Assembly (NCBI GenBank): GCA_004335835.1
Contig: RWJK01001396.1
Coordinates: forward strand, 110,168-174,167
Reading direction: 5' to 3'
DNA: 64,000 bases
Source of the DNA: Scenedesmus sp. ARA3
Taxonomy: Eukaryota; Chlorophyta; Chlorophyceae; Sphaeropleales; Scenedesmaceae
Each line of letters starts with the position of its first letter. Positions within the stretch are counted from its first letter, which is position 1. This document shows positions 61,319-64,000 of this stretch, in pieces. The notes beneath the pieces are model-generated. The model searched no databases and was not told the DNA's origin. It worked only from the letters and a program-made list of their open reading frames with translations. Position numbers and translations under genes: made by a program.

Positions 61319-63085
61319 CGCTGCTGGGTGCCGCAGAGCATATGGGCCGTGCAGGAGTGCTGGTGGAGTTGTGCCAGTTGCAGCTAGAGACTGGTACACT
61401 GCGGCTCGTGCTGTGGTGCCTTTCCAGGAGCCTGCAGTGCATTTTCCGCTGCCTTTTAGCTGAAGCCAGCAGCGATGCAGCAGCATGGGAGATGGTGTAC
61501 AATGGTGTCGGCACGGGGCTTCTGCCGCAGCTGCTGGAGCAGCTGCTGCCTGCGCTGCCGCTGCTGATGCAGCAAGCGCAGCAGCATGCAGAGGCGGCTG
61601 CTGATGGCCCGGGGACAGCAGTGGACTTGGGGCTGTTCCTGAGTGGGGCGCTGCCAGGTGGGCTGGTTGTGCAGGAAACTTGCAGGAAGCTTGCAGGAAC
61701 TTGCAGGAGGCACCACGCTGTGCAGCATACCTATGGGCAAGCTGGCTGGTTGTTGATGAGGCTGCAGGAAGATGGGTATGTGCATAAAAGCATGATCAAC
61801 ATGGCCTTGCGTTGGTTGCTGACCGATTCAATGCGTGGGGTGTGCTCAAAGATAACGCTGTTGGAGGTAGCGCGGTGTACAGCCCACAGCACTGGCAGAC
61901 GAGCCATTGTGCAGGCATGCATGCATGCATGCATGCTGCAAAAATCTCTGCTGGTGTATGTGTGTCACTGCACATAGTGGCGCGCTTCAACTTGTGCTGC
62001 TATTTGCTGTCACCTGCCTGCAGTGCACGTGCTGCATGTAGGCACGTATCATCTGAATGCAGACCTGCTTGCTGCGCTGCAGCAGCCCAGCAGTGCACGC
62101 GCTTTGGAAAGCAGCATCCGCTGCTGGGCCCATCAGTTAACAGTAGACCCTGCAAGCCTCAAACCGCCCCAGCAGAATTGGCTGCTGCTGCAGCGCCTTG
62201 CAGGCACGCTGACACTGTCATTAGCAGAGCTGTTTGAGGAGGCAGCAGCAGCAACAGCAACAGCAGCAGGGCCAAGTGGTGTGCTGCAGCGGCTTGCAGG
62301 CACACTCAGGCGGCCATTCTCATGGCTGTTTGGAGCTGCTGTGGGTGGCAAAACTGCAGCAGCAGCAGCAGCAGCAGCAGCAGAGCCAGGCGCAGTGCTG
62401 CGCATCGCAGAGTGCTTTGCAATCTGTGTGAGCTGCCTGAAGGCATCCGCATGTGCAGCTCAGAAGGCTGTCTTAGACAACTCAGCAGCGGCAGCAGCTG
62501 GTCAGCACTCGGCATCGAGTCGCAGCAGCAGCAGCAGCAGCAGCAGGGGCTTCTGCTGGCTGACCCTTGCTGCTGCCCTGACACGCATAACCACCATACT
62601 TGACTTGGCAGCCATTGCTTGCCGCAGCCTTGGCAGCAGCGCCAGCAGCAGCAGCGGAGGCGGCACCAGCGCCGGCGGCGGCGGCGCGCCAGCCGCATCG
62701 CTGCCTGCATGGCAGCTGCTGCTGGCGCACACCTTGCACGCTGCAGGCCGTGTGCTGGCCTCCTTGCATACAGTTGGTGTGTTGCCAGGAACAGGGCCCC
62801 AGCAGCAGCAGCAGCAGCAGCAGGCTGGAGCTGCAGCGGTTTTGGCAGCAGATCACCCCGAGATGATGAGGCTCCTGGTCAGCTTGTCATCTGTTACTAC
62901 TGGCCTATTGAGCCCGCAGCTTGCCGCAATGCGAGGCAACCTTTCGCCGCCAGCAGCGTCAACAACAGCAGCAGCAGCAGCAGCAGCAGGTGCAAGCAGC
63001 AGGCCGGATGCCTGGGCGAGGCTTGTGCAGCAGCAAGAGGACCTGAGCAGGTGCTTCAGACAGCTCTGTCAAGCAGCTGACATGC

Positions 63086-63126
<41 letters not shown>

Positions 63127-64000
63127 TGCGATCAGCGGCTTGTGCTTTCCGAGTTGGAGCGGCATGCATTGAAAATGCTGCTGTATCTGAGAGTAGCAGT
63201 CAGTGCCGAGCTGGCGCAGCAGCTGGTGGCCTTTGCGGCTGCGCTGAGTGGCCGCTTCCCTGCCAAGCTGTGCTGCAATGCGCCCGGCTGCACTAGTCTT
63301 GATAAGTTCAGTGAGCTGGAGGTTGTAGGCGGCAAAAGCTGCATGTGCTCAGGCTGCAGGACTGCCAGGTGGGCAGCAATGACAACTATTTGAATTTGTG
63401 TGTTTGCCAAGTGTGCATGCGCAGCTGTGGCTGCATGGTGCCGGTGCACTGGTGCCTTCAGCGACGTGGCTTTTGGTGTTTGCATGCTGTTAGGCTGGTT
63501 GCAAAGAACGAGAGGTGCGGTTGCTGTTGAGGCCACGTCGTGCTCACTTTGCGGCACTTCACAGCATGGCAGCCAGTCCCACCCGTGGCTACGCATCATG
63601 TACATGTTGAGCAACAGCGACATATCTGCCTGCCGTCAAAGTCTTTCCAGTAGTATACTCTCCTGCACATTGGCATTGGAGGGAGGCGGCAGCTTTTAGA
63701 TACATGTCGTTCTTGTGCGTGTGCCGCAGCCTGCCGCTCGCTGAACGCAAGGGTGTGCTGCCGCTGCCGTCTCCTGCTGCAGGTACTGCTGTCGGCAAGC
63801 AGTAGGTGCTCCAAGCCGCTCCGTCTGCAGCCAGGTTGACATGAATATCCACAGGCAAGTACATGGGCCTGACAAGAGCTTCCGTCGTGTTTCTGCTGCT
63901 GCCTGCCGCCCCCTCCTTCTGCTGCTGCTGCCCCCTCCTGCAGGTACTGCTGCCGGGCCTGCCAGGAGTCGCACTGGAAGGCACACAAGGCCGCATGCAG
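59154..64000 (+). CDS. MYND-type zinc finger protein, array unit 5, cut by window edge
   Basis: Exons: 59154-59336, 59716-59920, 60138-60350, 60680-61657, 62042-63368, 63944-64000 (runs off the window). 987 residues are visible, in frame throughout. Exon 1 has KLLMAKLQAATSNAEEDD; exon 2 LLRLWADRPCVLQGSSAA; exon 3 GFVSAYSTACEALAAALDKA; exon 4 ALRCWAGPAA and ELQWLLCTCVVLLAQALHTK, but the block LLTATVHLRRAAVLLELCL of its sisters has become EHMGRAGVLVELCQL. Exon 5 is the longest of the family (1327 nt), with an internal near-repeat of VLQRLAGTL. The finger begins CCNAPGC, CMCSGC; the last exon starts YCCRACQESHWKAHKAAC. The normal stop should lie about 25 bases beyond the window. Confidence 0.84.
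60615..60653. repeat. CTG repeat before MYND unit 5 exon 4
   Basis: Thirteen CTG triplets end about 25 bases before the acceptor at 60678-60679, again in sense CTG orientation. Confidence 0.85.
61915..61936. repeat. GCAT tandem tract
   Basis: GCATGCATGC repeats, alternating purine and pyrimidine, in intron 4 of MYND unit 5. A similar tract lies at about 1369-1391 in a PP2C intron. Such tracts can adopt left-handed DNA; no function is shown. Confidence 0.8.
63755..63950. repeat. 161-bp duplicate of MYND finger-exon acceptor, unit 5
   Basis: CTCCTGCTGCAGGTACTGCTG at the junction before 63783 resembles the true finger-exon acceptor before 63944. After a few codons (YCCRQA) the upper copy loses similarity, so it would not rebuild the finger. 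Confidence 0.65.

Noticed and set aside
61915..61936. GCAT tract as a protein-binding operator
   Set aside because: Pure short tandem repeat in an intron with no conserved counterpart in sister genes.

Overview
The window looks like nuclear DNA of a green alga (Chlorophyta). Genes are intron-rich with GT-AG introns, coding sequence is crowded with CAG/GCA-encoded Gln, Ser and Ala runs, introns carry CTG runs just before 3' splice sites, and TGTAA-type poly(A) signals follow some genes. Moderate GC and trinucleotide-repeat load suggest the Sphaeropleales (Scenedesmus/Tetradesmus-like); that placement is a guess. All gene models were built by hand: every exon chain given keeps reading frame and phase across each junction unless stated.

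Left half, minus strand (1-20947): a PP2C-family Ser/Thr phosphatase with its C-terminus cut by the window edge (1-4004); a roughly 3-kb gap; a secreted leucine-rich-repeat glycoprotein in which the LRRs lie between two Ala/Pro/Thr-rich, N-glycosylation-sequon-rich arms (7001-11726); a 1.8-kb gap; and a 13-exon ankyrin-repeat gene with essentially one repeat per exon (13552-20947). A 538-bp shared promoter (20948-21485) separates it head-to-head from the plus-strand genes.

Right half, plus strand: ORC2, the replication-origin recognition subunit (21486-23895); a ciliary/flagellar-type protein with GYTG motifs (24519-27160); an IFRD-family (interferon-related developmental regulator) gene (27835-31497); then a tandem array of five MYND-zinc-finger genes with one six-exon architecture (33435-38396, 43918-48154, 48770-53223, 53862-58441, 59154-edge). 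Between array units 1 and 2 sit two complete SUMO genes (38733-40154 and 41538-43017).

Most unusual is a recurrent rearrangement: short direct tandem duplications, mostly with a 113-128-bp period, that copy one splice junction (or, in IFRD, the end of the CDS) with the adjoining part of an exon. I count more than a dozen in the LRR, ankyrin, IFRD and MYND genes. The MYND array is the other main novelty: a large, apparently lineage-specific family whose fourth unit is decaying and whose first unit has lost its normal stop codon.
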